From Dethiosulfovibrio russensis (GTDB taxonomy: Bacteria; Synergistota; Synergistia; Synergistales; Dethiosulfovibrionaceae), in the NCBI RefSeq assembly GCF_021568855.1, contig NZ_JAKGUG010000003.1:186001-250000 (forward strand): 64,000 nucleotides of DNA, read 5' to 3'. Below are positions 44,561 to 53,265 of the stretch, piece by piece. The notes below the pieces were generated by a model, which was not told where the DNA came from, made no database searches, and saw only the letters and a list, made by a program, of their open reading frames with translations. How positions within the stretch are numbered: the first letter of the stretch is position 1; each line of letters begins with the position of its first letter. Made by a program: the position numbers and the translations under genes.

Positions 44561-45532
44561 GTGGAATTGAAAAGAATGGGCGTCGTTGGAGTAGGCCATC
44601 TTGGGCAGCATCACGCCCGAATTTACACCGAGATATTGGGAGCTCAGCTTGTCGGGGTGATGGATGAAAACTCCGAAAGGGCTTCCTCTATAGGTCAACA
44701 TCTCGGGGTTCCGTATTACGACGATATAGATGAGTTTCTCGATTCGGCACGTCCCGACGGTATAAGCGTGGTGGTTCCTACGGTGAACCATTTCGAGGTT
44801 GCTAGAAAAGCTCTCCTCAGAGGGGTCAACGTATTGATAGAGAAGCCAGTCACTACCACCGTCGAAGAGGCGGAACAACTTTTGACCATGGCAGCGGAGA
44901 AGGATCTGGTGCTTCAGGTAGGGCATATAGAGAGGTTTAACAGCGCCATACAGTACGTGTCAAAGATATCTCACGAGCCAATGTTCCTTCAATCCAGGCG
45001 ACTCGGTCCTTTCTCATCCAGGATCAGCGACGTGGGAGTAGTTTTGGATCTTATGATTCACGATATAGACATCGTACTATCCTTGGTGAATTCCTCTATA
45101 GAGAACATCTCCGCTACCGGTAGAAAGATTCGTTCCGACTACGAGGACATAGCCTCCGCCCAACTTTCCTTCGAAAATGGGTCGATGGCCCATATTCTCG
45201 TGAGTCGAGTCTCGGAGAGACGACTTCGTCAGATGGAGATAATGGAGCCGGAGAGATACCTTTCCATAAACTATGAGACTCAGGATGTATCCATACACCG
45301 CTGTGTAAACCAAAGTGGTACCGGATTAGTCGAGGTCATAGAGCACCCTATATTTCCCAAGAGCGAGCCTCTGAAACTGGAACTTCAACATTTCGTGAGC
45401 TGCGTCAGGGACGGCAAACAGCCGTTGGTGGGCATTTCCGATGGTAAGAGAGCTCTGGAGATCGCGGTGGAGGTATTGAAACAGATACATCGAAATAACT
45501 CACTGTCGGCTCATGCGGAAGAGGCTGTATAG
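44561..45532 (+). CDS. Gfo/Idh/MocA family NAD(P)-dependent sugar dehydrogenase
   Basis: A 323-residue oxidoreductase. The Rossmann loop is VVGVGHLGQHHARIY near residue 8, the lysine motif is IEKPVTTTVEEAE, and the C-terminal domain has VVLDLMIHDIDIVL. The HLGQHHARIY opening and LMIHDIDI recall the subgroup often found near lipid A genes, including UDP-GlcNAc 3-dehydrogenases, but no lipid A gene is in the window. The GTG at 44561 has GGAGTGAG upstream. A strong terminator follows. Confidence 0.85.
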   Translation: MELKRMGVVGVGHLGQHHARIYTEILGAQLVGVMDENSERASSIGQHLGVPYYDDIDEFLDSARPDGISVVVPTVNHFEVARKALLRGVNVLIEKPVTTTVEEAEQLLTMAAEKDLVLQVGHIERFNSAIQYVSKISHEPMFLQSRRLGPFSSRISDVGVVLDLMIHDIDIVLSLVNSSIENISATGRKIRSDYEDIASAQLSFENGSMAHILVSRVSERRLRQMEIMEPERYLSINYETQDVSIHRCVNQSGTGLVEVIEHPIFPKSEPLKLELQHFVSCVRDGKQPLVGISDGKRALEIAVEVLKQIHRNNSLSAHAEEAV

Positions 45533-45565
45533 CCCTACTGTATGACTTCAAGTAGTGTAAAATGA

Positions 45566-45595
45566 AGGGAAGAGGCCTGCCTCTTCCTTTTTTTT
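45566..45595 (+). terminator. Intrinsic terminator after the sugar dehydrogenase
   Basis: GGAAGAGG pairs with CCTCTTCC around CCTG and is followed by eight T. It separates the folC-side operon from the envelope gene pair downstream. Confidence 0.92.
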
Positions 45596-45630
45596 ATGGC
45601 GGTTTCAATAACTGTAGGGGAGGGTTCCGA

Positions 45631-45879
45631 ATGAGCATTTTTAAGTCCATACCGGCGGTAAACCTTCAGGCGTTGTTGGCTTTAGGATGTTTCGGCCTGT
45701 GTCTGTTTTTTGCAAGGGTAGTGAGGAGAATATCGGAGGGGGCGATACCGGGAGGAGCTGGGTCTATTCTCTACCTTAGAACTTTGATAGGTTTTCTCTT
45801 TGCAGCTTCCATCGCTCTCGGGCTGGCTTCTTTTGCCGGTATCGACGTCCTTAAGGGAGGGATTTTTTTGCATGATTAA
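45631..45879 (+). CDS. Small two-helix membrane protein of unknown function
   Basis: An 82-residue protein with two likely membrane helices (about 10-28, AVNLQALLALGCFGLCLFFA, and about 50-72), joined by a short loop containing RRISEGAIPGGAGS. I do not recognise the family. ATG 45631 has AGGGGAGGG upstream. It overlaps the start of the exported TPR protein by 8 bases, so the two are translated together and may act as a pair at the membrane. Confidence 0.7.
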   Translation: MSIFKSIPAVNLQALLALGCFGLCLFFARVVRRISEGAIPGGAGSILYLRTLIGFLFAASIALGLASFAGIDVLKGGIFLHD

Positions 45880-47704
45880 AAAAATCTGTTTAATGACATC
45901 TATCTTGATTTTTATGTCGATCGGGTCCTTAAAAGCTCAAGAACCTATTCAACCGATAAAGGGAGACCGAGTGATCTCTGAGCGGTTTTTTATCGACTCT
46001 TATAGAAAATTGGTTCAGAGAAAGTATTGGAGCTCTTTGGAGAGCATAGACGAAAGTCTCAAGGCAGACCCGTATAACGTGGATTGCTACCTTTTAAAGG
46101 CTATAGTGGAGAGAGCCATGGGGCTTTCGGAAAAGGCTCTATCAGATTTGAACTCCTATCTGGAGGTTCGTCCCAGAGACGCTACAGCTAAGGCGTTTTT
46201 CGAGGGGGTCTCCGATAACGACGACGATCCCTTTGGGAGAATTCCGGTTAAGTATCAGGGATACTCACAATCGTTGAAGACTTTTTTCAAGCTGCCTCCC
46301 CAGAACGCTACCGGTACCTTGGGTCTTGCCGGAACCGGTTTTTTCGGAGATAGTCTGGCTGTATGCGATCGAATTTCCGACAGAGTCCAGTTTTTTTCTC
46401 CTATGGAATACAGGGAGCTGTCTTTTGAATCTCCTGTGGGCCTGGTCCCTCTGAGTTTGAATCGCTTTGTCGTGGCGTCGGAAAAGGGAATAGTCTTCGA
46501 GTACGAAGAGAACGATAATCTCTTCAAGGTCGTCAGGAGCGGAGATCTTGGAGAATCCCTAGAAAGCATAGCTTTTCTGTCTGATACCAGGATGGTAGCC
46601 GCTCTTCCCGACGCCAGGAAAGTGGGGCTCTATGACTATCCGTCCTTAAAGCGAATATCCGAATGGTCTCCTCCCCAAGCCGGTATCTTCGAGCCGAGGG
46701 GCTTAGCCGTAAGGGGGGCTTCAGTCGCTGTATCCGACAGGAACGGTGATAAGATCTTTATCTTTTCATGGGGTGATCAAAACTACGTTGAACTGGCTAA
46801 AGAGGCTCCTCGTTCTCTTCTGTGGGGGGTGGGTGGTGATCTGCTGTCTCTTTCCGATTATGGGACGATGTCGATCTTCTCTCCCGAAGAGGACGGGAGC
46901 TGGAAAATCTCCGACGAAATAGAGGTGGAAGAGGGTTTTTCCATGGCCAGGATGAAAGACCAAGTCTACATAGTCAAAGCCGACGGTAGATCTATAACCG
47001 CTTTGACCCCAGTTCCGTCGAAGAAAAAGGGGTTGACGAAAGACATGATCCTGTATGAACCCCTTCTCGAGGGGATAAACGAGGATCAAGGTACGGCGAT
47101 ATCGGTTAGGATGTCCATAAACGGTCCTCTGATAAGCTACACCAAAGGTCAGAGCGGGGTTCTGTCGACGGTATGGCAGGATACCATGAAGCCCGGTCGG
47201 ATTCTCTCTATTCAAGACGAAGAGGGCTCCGAAGCCATAATGGTTTCCGGTAAAAACCTGCATAGAACAAGCGATGCCAAGGTGTTGCTGATATCCGAGG
47301 AGGATAATTCTCTGGAAAGAGGACTCCGGATGATCTGGGAGGAAGGACTTCCTGTGTCCCAGCTGATACTCGACTCATCCATAGACCTGAGTAAGCGACA
47401 AATTTCTCGAATTTTAAGGTTTTGTCTTATGAACGGTGTTTCAATATCGGCTTGGGTCACGAAAATACCTTCAGATAATTTGATATTGGCGGTTGAAAAC
47501 ACCGGAGGAACGGTTTACTATTCCAACAGTCTGTCGAGAAAAAACATTTTCCCTTTAAAAACAAACAGTTTCCTTGTCAAGATTTTTTATCCGGATACTG
47601 TATATTCTTCGGGGTATCCTAGCAAAAACATGTTATCAACCATCGCAGATTTTGGTATGATCTCTTATCGAGGCTGGCTTCCGGTTTGGCCGGACCTTTT
47701 ATAG
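45872..47704 (+). CDS. Exported TPR and beta-propeller-like protein of unknown function
   Basis: A 610-residue protein. Residues 1-25 form a signal peptide ending near SLKAQ. Residues about 45-120 read as TPR helices (YLLKAIVERAMGLSEKALSDL). Residues about 155-420 are repeated short beta units resembling a six-blade NHL-type propeller. The last 150 residues, with ISRILRFCLMNGVSISAWV and ENTGGTVYYS, recall the end of a degenerate von Willebrand A domain, a tentative reading. No catalytic motif is seen. ATG 45872 has AAGGGAGG upstream. It lies just before the mutase genes but nothing ties it to them. Confidence 0.7.
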   Translation: MIKKICLMTSILIFMSIGSLKAQEPIQPIKGDRVISERFFIDSYRKLVQRKYWSSLESIDESLKADPYNVDCYLLKAIVERAMGLSEKALSDLNSYLEVRPRDATAKAFFEGVSDNDDDPFGRIPVKYQGYSQSLKTFFKLPPQNATGTLGLAGTGFFGDSLAVCDRISDRVQFFSPMEYRELSFESPVGLVPLSLNRFVVASEKGIVFEYEENDNLFKVVRSGDLGESLESIAFLSDTRMVAALPDARKVGLYDYPSLKRISEWSPPQAGIFEPRGLAVRGASVAVSDRNGDKIFIFSWGDQNYVELAKEAPRSLLWGVGGDLLSLSDYGTMSIFSPEEDGSWKISDEIEVEEGFSMARMKDQVYIVKADGRSITALTPVPSKKKGLTKDMILYEPLLEGINEDQGTAISVRMSINGPLISYTKGQSGVLSTVWQDTMKPGRILSIQDEEGSEAIMVSGKNLHRTSDAKVLLISEEDNSLERGLRMIWEEGLPVSQLILDSSIDLSKRQISRILRFCLMNGVSISAWVTKIPSDNLILAVENTGGTVYYSNSLSRKNIFPLKTNSFLVKIFYPDTVYSSGYPSKNMLSTIADFGMISYRGWLPVWPDLL

Positions 47705-47734
47705 GCTATAAGCGTACACTAAGGGGGAAAGAGC

Positions 47735-49417
47735 GTGTTTGACAAAAAGATTTTGGAAGAAGTTCGTAGGCTGAAGGAAAGCTACGACGCTTCGGTGGAG
47801 AAGACCATCGTCAAGCGTCCGGAGCGAAGGGAGAGTTTTACCACCAGTGGTGGTATACCATTGAAGCGTCTGTATACACCTCTAGACATCGAAGGGGTCG
47901 ACTACGAGAGGGATCTGGGCGTCCCGGGATCCTATCCCTACACGAGAGGAGTCCAGTCTACTCAGTACAGAGGTCGTTTTTGGACCATGAGACAGTACGC
48001 CGGGTTTGCCACTGCCGAGGATTCCAATCGTCGTTACCGTATGCTCATGGAGCAGGGAACGATGGGGCTTTCCGTCGCCTTTGACCTTCCCACCCAGATA
48101 GGTTACGATTCGGATCATCCCATGGCGGCCGGCGAGGTCGGCAAGGTCGGAGTAGCCATAGACAGTCTTGCTGATATGGAGACCCTGTTCAACCAGATTC
48201 CTCTGGACAAGGTTTCAACCTCCATGACGATCAATGCTCCTTCTTCAGTGCTCTTGGCGATGTATATAGGGGTTGCCGAAAAACAGGGCATCTCGATGGA
48301 GCAGCTTTCCGGTACGATCCAGAACGACATCCTCAAGGAGTATATCGCCAGGGGAACCTATATATTTCCGCCTAAGCCTTCTATGAGGTTGATAACGAAT
48401 ATCTTCGATTTCTGCAGCAGAAACGTGCCTAAGTGGAATACCATATCCATCTCGGGCTATCATATCCGTGAGGCGGGAAGCACCGCCGTTCAGGAGGTAG
48501 CCTTTACCCTTGCCGATGGCATCGCTTACGTGGAAGCCGCTATAAAAGCGGGGCTGGATCCCAACGTTTTCGGTAAGCGTCTCTCCTTCTTTTTTAACGC
48601 TCACAACGATTTTATCGAGGAGATAGCCAAATTCCGGGCCGCCAGGAGACTTTGGGCCAAGATCCTCAAAGATAGATTCGATGTCACCGATCCCAAGGCT
48701 CTCTCGCTTCGTTTCCACACCCAGACCGGCGGCTGTACCCTCACTGCTCAGCAGCCGGAGAACAACATCGCCAGGGTCACCATACAGGCCCTCGCCGCGG
48801 TTCTGGGGGGGACGCAGTCTTTGCACACCAACAGCATGGACGAGGCTCTTGCCCTTCCCACGGAGAAGAGCGTCCGAATTGCCCTCAAGACCCAGCAGAT
48901 CATAGCTCATGAATCAGGAGTCTGTAACACGGTGGATCCCGTGGCAGGATCCTACGCCATAGAGAACCTCACCAACGAGATCGAGGATCAGGCTATGGCC
49001 TATATATCCAAGATAGACGAGATGGGCGGGATGATGAGCGCCATAGAGAAAGGGTACGTCCAGAAGCAGATTCAGGACGCCGCCTACGACTATCAGCTAT
49101 CCATCGAGGAGAACGACAGGATCGTCGTCGGGGTGAATAAGTTTACCGTCGAGGAGGAAAAAGGAACTCTTCAGCTTCTAAAGGTCGACGAGTCGGTCGG
49201 TTCCAATCAGGCCAAAAAACTCAAGGAGCTTCGCGAGTCCAGAGATAACATAGCGGTGAATAACGCTCTCGACAAGATAAGAGAGATGGCCAAGGACGAG
49301 GGAGCAAACTTGATGCCCGCCATCCTGGACGCTGTTCGCTGCTATACCACCGAGGGCGAGATCTGCGGGATCCTTCGGGAGGAGTTCGGAGAGTACAAGG
49401 AAAATATCGTCCTGTAG
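47735..49417 (+). CDS. Methylmalonyl-CoA mutase large subunit (catalytic domain)
   Basis: A 560-residue catalytic chain without the B12 domain, the split form also known from archaea. Motifs include [39 protein letters not shown] and [18 protein letters not shown]. With the small subunit it interconverts succinyl-CoA and (R)-methylmalonyl-CoA through adenosylcobalamin radicals. The GTG at 47735 has AAGGGGGAAAG upstream. The gene starts the methylmalonyl-CoA cluster. Confidence 0.95.
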   Translation: MFDKKILEEVRRLKESYDASVEKTIVKRPERRESFTTSGGIPLKRLYTPLDIEGVDYERDLGVPGSYPYTRGVQSTQYRGRFWTMRQYAGFATAEDSNRRYRMLMEQGTMGLSVAFDLPTQIGYDSDHPMAAGEVGKVGVAIDSLADMETLFNQIPLDKVSTSMTINAPSSVLLAMYIGVAEKQGISMEQLSGTIQNDILKEYIARGTYIFPPKPSMRLITNIFDFCSRNVPKWNTISISGYHIREAGSTAVQEVAFTLADGIAYVEAAIKAGLDPNVFGKRLSFFFNAHNDFIEEIAKFRAARRLWAKILKDRFDVTDPKALSLRFHTQTGGCTLTAQQPENNIARVTIQALAAVLGGTQSLHTNSMDEALALPTEKSVRIALKTQQIIAHESGVCNTVDPVAGSYAIENLTNEIEDQAMAYISKIDEMGGMMSAIEKGYVQKQIQDAAYDYQLSIEENDRIVVGVNKFTVEEEKGTLQLLKVDESVGSNQAKKLKELRESRDNIAVNNALDKIREMAKDEGANLMPAILDAVRCYTTEGEICGILREEFGEYKENIVL

Positions 49418-49446
49418 GACGCATCCATTTGGGGGGAGACTGTTCA

Positions 49447-49860
49447 ATGAGTGATCGTAAAATTCGAGTTGTCGTAGCGAAACCTGGTCTCGACGGTCAT
49501 GACCGAGGAGCCAAGGTAATTGCCAGAGCTCTCAGGGATGCTGGCATGGAGGTAATCTACACCGGTCTTCGTCAGACCGTCGATCAGATCGTGGACACCG
49601 CGATCCAGGAGGACGTTGACGCCATCGGAATAAGCATACTCTCCGGAGCTCATCACCATTATTTCAAGGCCATCATAGAGGGTCTTGCCGAAAAAGACGC
49701 AAAGGATATCATAGTCTTCGGAGGTGGTGTCATACCGGAAGCCGATATCCCTTCTCTGATGGAGATGGGAGCCGGCGCCATTTTCGGTCCCGGAACGCCT
49801 ACGTCAACCTGTGCCACATGGTTGAAAGAGGCGGTCGCCAAGAAACGGGAAGCCGAGTAG
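49447..49860 (+). CDS. Methylmalonyl-CoA mutase small subunit (cobalamin-binding)
   Basis: A 137-residue B12-binding domain. The DxHxxG motif is D16, H18, G21 in [15 protein letters not shown], with [11 protein letters not shown] and GGGVIPEAD completing the base-off/His-on site. It is the partner of the chain encoded 29 bases upstream. ATG 49447 is preferred for its GGGGGGAG site; an in-frame TTG at 49429 is that site's neighbour. Confidence 0.95.
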   Translation: MSDRKIRVVVAKPGLDGHDRGAKVIARALRDAGMEVIYTGLRQTVDQIVDTAIQEDVDAIGISILSGAHHHYFKAIIEGLAEKDAKDIIVFGGGVIPEADIPSLMEMGAGAIFGPGTPTSTCATWLKEAVAKKREAE

Positions 49861-49864
49861 ATCG

Positions 49865-50818
49865 ATGATAGAGAAAGCCCTGTCCGGAAACGTCAGGGCC
49901 ATGGCCCGTCTGATCTCTGAGGTGGAGAACGAGACGGCTAGGTCCGAGAAGATCATGAGAGAGATATATCCTCATACCGGGAAAGCCCATATAATCGGTG
50001 TGACCGGAAGTCCGGGATCGGGTAAGAGCTCGCTGGTCAACAGGATGATCGCATCGTTCCGCGGGCAGGGAAAGACGGTCGGTATTATAGCGGTGGACCC
50101 CTCCAGCCCTTTCAGTGGAGGAGCCATCCTTGCGGACCGTATAAGGATGCAGGAGCACAGCGGCGATCCCGATGTGTACATCAGAAGTATGGGGAGCCGC
50201 GGTTCCTTGGGTGGACTGAGCAAATCCACCTACGAAGGTGCTCTCATTCTCGATGCCTGCGGCAAGGATATCGTCATCGTGGAGACCGTGGGAGTCGGTC
50301 AGTCCGAGATAGATGTGGTTAAGATCGCCGACACCGTATGTCTGGTGTTGGTCCCCGGAATGGGCGACGATATGCAGATAATGAAGGCCGGAATCATGGA
50401 GATAGCCGACCTTTTCGTGATAAACAAATCCGATCGAGACGGTGCCGACAAGGTCGCCGCCGAGGTCCAGCTGATGCTTAAAATGTTCCACGATGGCACA
50501 GGATGGTATCAACCGGTTACCCTTACGTCCGCTGAAACCGGTAGCGGACTGGAGGAGCTCTCCGATACGATAGAGCGTCATCGTCGTTATCTCGAGACAT
50601 CGGAGGAGGGGGAGCTTCGTTTAAAAAGACGGCTTCAATGGGAGGTGGAGGAAATTGTCCGTCGTCGTATCGCCAAGGCAACAGAATCTGCCTGGGAACG
50701 GCGTCAGGAGGAGTCCGTGCTGGAAAGTCTCTATCGAAAGGAAACCGATCCCTATCGGGTGGCTCAGGATGTTCTCGTGAGCGCTTTGGACGAGGTCCGA
50801 TCCGGTCAATACGTTTAG
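49865..50818 (+). CDS. meaB: MeaB/ArgK family G-protein chaperone of methylmalonyl-CoA mutase
   Basis: A 317-residue GTPase that loads and protects the cobalamin cofactor of the mutase. The P-loop is GSPGSGKS (48-55); VDPSSPFSGGAILADRIRM, VGVGQSEIDVV and NKSDRDGAD are family motifs. It sits between the mutase and the decarboxylase genes, its normal context. Confidence 0.95.
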   Translation: MIEKALSGNVRAMARLISEVENETARSEKIMREIYPHTGKAHIIGVTGSPGSGKSSLVNRMIASFRGQGKTVGIIAVDPSSPFSGGAILADRIRMQEHSGDPDVYIRSMGSRGSLGGLSKSTYEGALILDACGKDIVIVETVGVGQSEIDVVKIADTVCLVLVPGMGDDMQIMKAGIMEIADLFVINKSDRDGADKVAAEVQLMLKMFHDGTGWYQPVTLTSAETGSGLEELSDTIERHRRYLETSEEGELRLKRRLQWEVEEIVRRRIAKATESAWERRQEESVLESLYRKETDPYRVAQDVLVSALDEVRSGQYV

Positions 50819-50830
50819 GAGGGAATGGGA

Positions 50831-52390
50831 ATGGCTATAAAGTCGATTGATGAGCTCTGTAACGGCCTTTTGGAGAAAAGAGAAAAGGTTAGTCTTGGAG
50901 GCGGCGAGAAGGCCGTAGCTAAGCAGAAAGAGAAAGGCAAGCTGACCGCGAGGGAGAGAATAGATCTTCTGCTCGACGATGGGTCTTTCGTCGAGATAGA
51001 CGAATACGTGGAGCATCGTTGCCATAACTTCGGAATGGAGACCAAGAAATTTCCCGGAGACGGTGTCGTAACGGGATGGGGAACGGTGGAAGGACGGAAG
51101 GTTTACGTCTTCAGCCAGGATTTCACCGTCCTCGGAGGTTCTCTCGGGGAGATGCACGCAAAGAAGATCTGCAAGGTCATGGATTTGGCACTTCAGAACG
51201 GTGCCCCCGTAGTCGGGATCAACGATAGCGGCGGAGCGAGGATACAGGAGGCGGTGGATTCTCTCAACGGCTACGGAGAGATCTTCTACAGGAACACCCT
51301 CGCCAGCGGAGTTGTCCCCCAGATCTCCGTTATAGTCGGTCCTACTGCCGGTGGAGCCGTCTACAGCCCTGCTTTGACCGACTATATCTTCATGGTGGAT
51401 AAAACCGGAATTATGCATATCACAGGTCCCGCGGTGATCAAGGCAGTTACCGGGGAGGAGGTCACCAGCGAGGAGCTCGGCGGAGCCAAGACCCATAACA
51501 GCAAGTCCGGCAACGCCCATTTCTTCGCCAACGACGAGGCCGAGTGTTTCAAGCAGGTCAGGGACGTTTTGGGCTTTTTGCCTAGCAATAACATGTGCGA
51601 TGCTCCCATCAAGGAAACCTCGGACAGCCCCAACAGAATGGATATGGACCTAAGGAACGTGGTTCCCACCAATCCCAACAAAGCCTACGACGTCAGAGAT
51701 GTCATCTCCAGGATCGTGGATGACGGACGTTTCGTCGAGGTGCAGCCGATGTGGGCCACTAACATGGTCATAGGTTACGGCTCTTTCGGCGGACAGCCTG
51801 TCGGTATAGTGGCGAATCAGGCCAACAAGATGGCCGGCTGTCTGGATATAGACAACTCCGACAAGGCAAGCCGCTTTATCCGTCATTGCGACGCTTTCAA
51901 CCTTCCTATCGTAACCCTCATCGACGTTCCCGGCTATCTTCCTGGGAAGAGCCAGGAGTGGGGCGGTATAATACGCCATGGAGCTAAGCTTCTCTATGCC
52001 TACAGCGAGGCGACCGTGCCTCTCGTGTCGGTGGTACTTCGTAAGGCCTATGGAGGAGCCTACTTGGGCATGTGCGCCAAGTCCCTGGGTGCCGACACCG
52101 TCTTGGCCTGGCCTCAGGCTCAGATAGCCGTCATGGGAGCCGAGGGAGCTGCCAACATCATCTTCAGAAAAGAGATCTCCGGTGCCGAGGACCAGCAGGC
52201 CATGAGGCAGAAGAAGATCGACGAGTACGAGGAGGCCTTCGCCAACCCCTATCAGGCCGCTAGCAGAGGGCTGGTCGATAAGGTCATACTTCCTGAGGAA
52301 ACGCGACAGGAGGTCATCCTGGCCCTTCGGTCCAACGGAACGAAGCGACAGGCCCTTCCCCGAAAGAAACACGGCGTGATGCCCCACTAA
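50831..52390 (+). CDS. mmdA: Methylmalonyl-CoA decarboxylase alpha subunit (carboxyltransferase)
   Basis: A 519-residue carboxyltransferase of the crotonase fold. Motifs: KGKLTARERIDLLLDDGSF, VGINDSGGARIQEAV, GPTAGGAVYSPAL and AVMGAEGAANIIF. Alone it could be a propionyl-CoA carboxylase beta chain; the delta, biotin and membrane beta subunits downstream show it is the Na+-pump form, which moves the carboxyl group of methylmalonyl-CoA onto biotin. ATG 50831 is preferred because GGAGGG lies 7 bases upstream; ATG 50825 is too near. Confidence 0.93.
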   Translation: MAIKSIDELCNGLLEKREKVSLGGGEKAVAKQKEKGKLTARERIDLLLDDGSFVEIDEYVEHRCHNFGMETKKFPGDGVVTGWGTVEGRKVYVFSQDFTVLGGSLGEMHAKKICKVMDLALQNGAPVVGINDSGGARIQEAVDSLNGYGEIFYRNTLASGVVPQISVIVGPTAGGAVYSPALTDYIFMVDKTGIMHITGPAVIKAVTGEEVTSEELGGAKTHNSKSGNAHFFANDEAECFKQVRDVLGFLPSNNMCDAPIKETSDSPNRMDMDLRNVVPTNPNKAYDVRDVISRIVDDGRFVEVQPMWATNMVIGYGSFGGQPVGIVANQANKMAGCLDIDNSDKASRFIRHCDAFNLPIVTLIDVPGYLPGKSQEWGGIIRHGAKLLYAYSEATVPLVSVVLRKAYGGAYLGMCAKSLGADTVLAWPQAQIAVMGAEGAANIIFRKEISGAEDQQAMRQKKIDEYEEAFANPYQAASRGLVDKVILPEETRQEVILALRSNGTKRQALPRKKHGVMPH

Positions 52391-52406
52391 GCGGAGGGGA
52401 CACAGC

Positions 52407-52814
52407 ATGAATCAGTTATTTGAAGGGGTACACGGTGCCATCAGCCTGTCTCTGATAGCTTTCAGCATCGTTTTCTTCGTCCTTATAGGACTTACCTGTG
52501 TTATCTACGGGATAAGGTTTTTCGCTGGACAGAAGGGGGCTACACCGACCTCCAAGGTCTCGACTGGAGGTGCGCCGAGTAAAGCGGCTCAGCCCAGTAC
52601 CGCTTCGGCCGTACAGTCCAACGATTCCTCCGAGGAGATAGTCGCTGCTATCACAGGAGCTTTGATAGCCAAGCTGGGACGAGGGGTCCGGATCGTCAAC
52701 GTAAGGCCAGCCGGTAAGGAAAACACCGGGGCCAACGGGTGGTCCAACTGGGGGCGTTTTGACGGTATGCAGGGATTGGATCGTTCCGCCTGGAATGTCG
52801 GCGGAAGAAGATAA
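52407..52814 (+). CDS. mmdD: Methylmalonyl-CoA decarboxylase delta subunit (OadG-like)
   Basis: A 135-residue protein with one N-terminal membrane helix (IAFSIVFFVLIGLTCVIYGI), an Ala/Ser/Thr linker, and a short soluble end with SSEEIVAAITGALIAKLG and RSAWNVGGR. OadG/MmdD subunits hold the complex together on the membrane. The gene lies between the alpha and biotin-carrier genes. Confidence 0.88.
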   Translation: MNQLFEGVHGAISLSLIAFSIVFFVLIGLTCVIYGIRFFAGQKGATPTSKVSTGGAPSKAAQPSTASAVQSNDSSEEIVAAITGALIAKLGRGVRIVNVRPAGKENTGANGWSNWGRFDGMQGLDRSAWNVGGRR

Positions 52815-52844
52815 CATATAAAACACGAGAGGATGACTATTACT

Positions 52845-53249
52845 ATGGCGGATAAGTACAGAGTGACGGTGAATGGAACTGCTTACGAGGTAGAGGTAGA
52901 AAGTCTTGGCGGCGGTGCTCAGAGCGCGGCTGCCCCTGCGATACCCTCTCCTGCCCCTAAGGCGGCTCCTGCCGCCGCTCCGGCTCCAAAAGCGGCTGCT
53001 CCTGCGCCCGCTCCCGCTCCTGCCGCTCCGGCTGGAGGAGAGACGGTGACGGCACCTATGCCGGGCAAGGTCCTCAGGGTAGTGGCCGGACAGGGATCCT
53101 CGGTCTCTGCCGGAGATGTGCTCATGATTCTAGAGGCCATGAAGATGGAGAACGAGATCGTTGCTCCCGTCGGAGGAACGGTAACCCAGCTGGCGGCCAA
53201 AGAAGGCGCATCTGTCAATAGCGGCGACGTCCTGGCCGTGATCGGCTAA
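52845..53249 (+). CDS. mmdC: Methylmalonyl-CoA decarboxylase gamma subunit (biotin carrier)
   Basis: A 134-residue biotin carrier. It opens with YRVTVNGTAYEVEVE, then an Ala/Pro-rich flexible linker (residues about 22-62) coded by repeated GCTCCTGC-like units, then the biotinyl domain with K100 in EAMKMEN. The swinging arm carries CO2 from the alpha to the beta subunit. ATG 52845 and ATG 52833 are both possible; GAGAGG directly before the first makes the second likelier. Confidence 0.95.
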   Translation: MADKYRVTVNGTAYEVEVESLGGGAQSAAAPAIPSPAPKAAPAAAPAPKAAAPAPAPAPAAPAGGETVTAPMPGKVLRVVAGQGSSVSAGDVLMILEAMKMENEIVAPVGGTVTQLAAKEGASVNSGDVLAVIG

Positions 53250-53265
53250 AGCGGAGGAGCGGGCC

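Noticed and set aside
47705-47734. Cobalamin riboswitch before the mutase genes
   Set aside because: Only 30 bases separate the genes, too few for the aptamer.
52940-53040. GC-rich triplet-like repeat as a separate element
   Set aside because: It codes the Ala/Pro linker normal in biotin carrier subunits.
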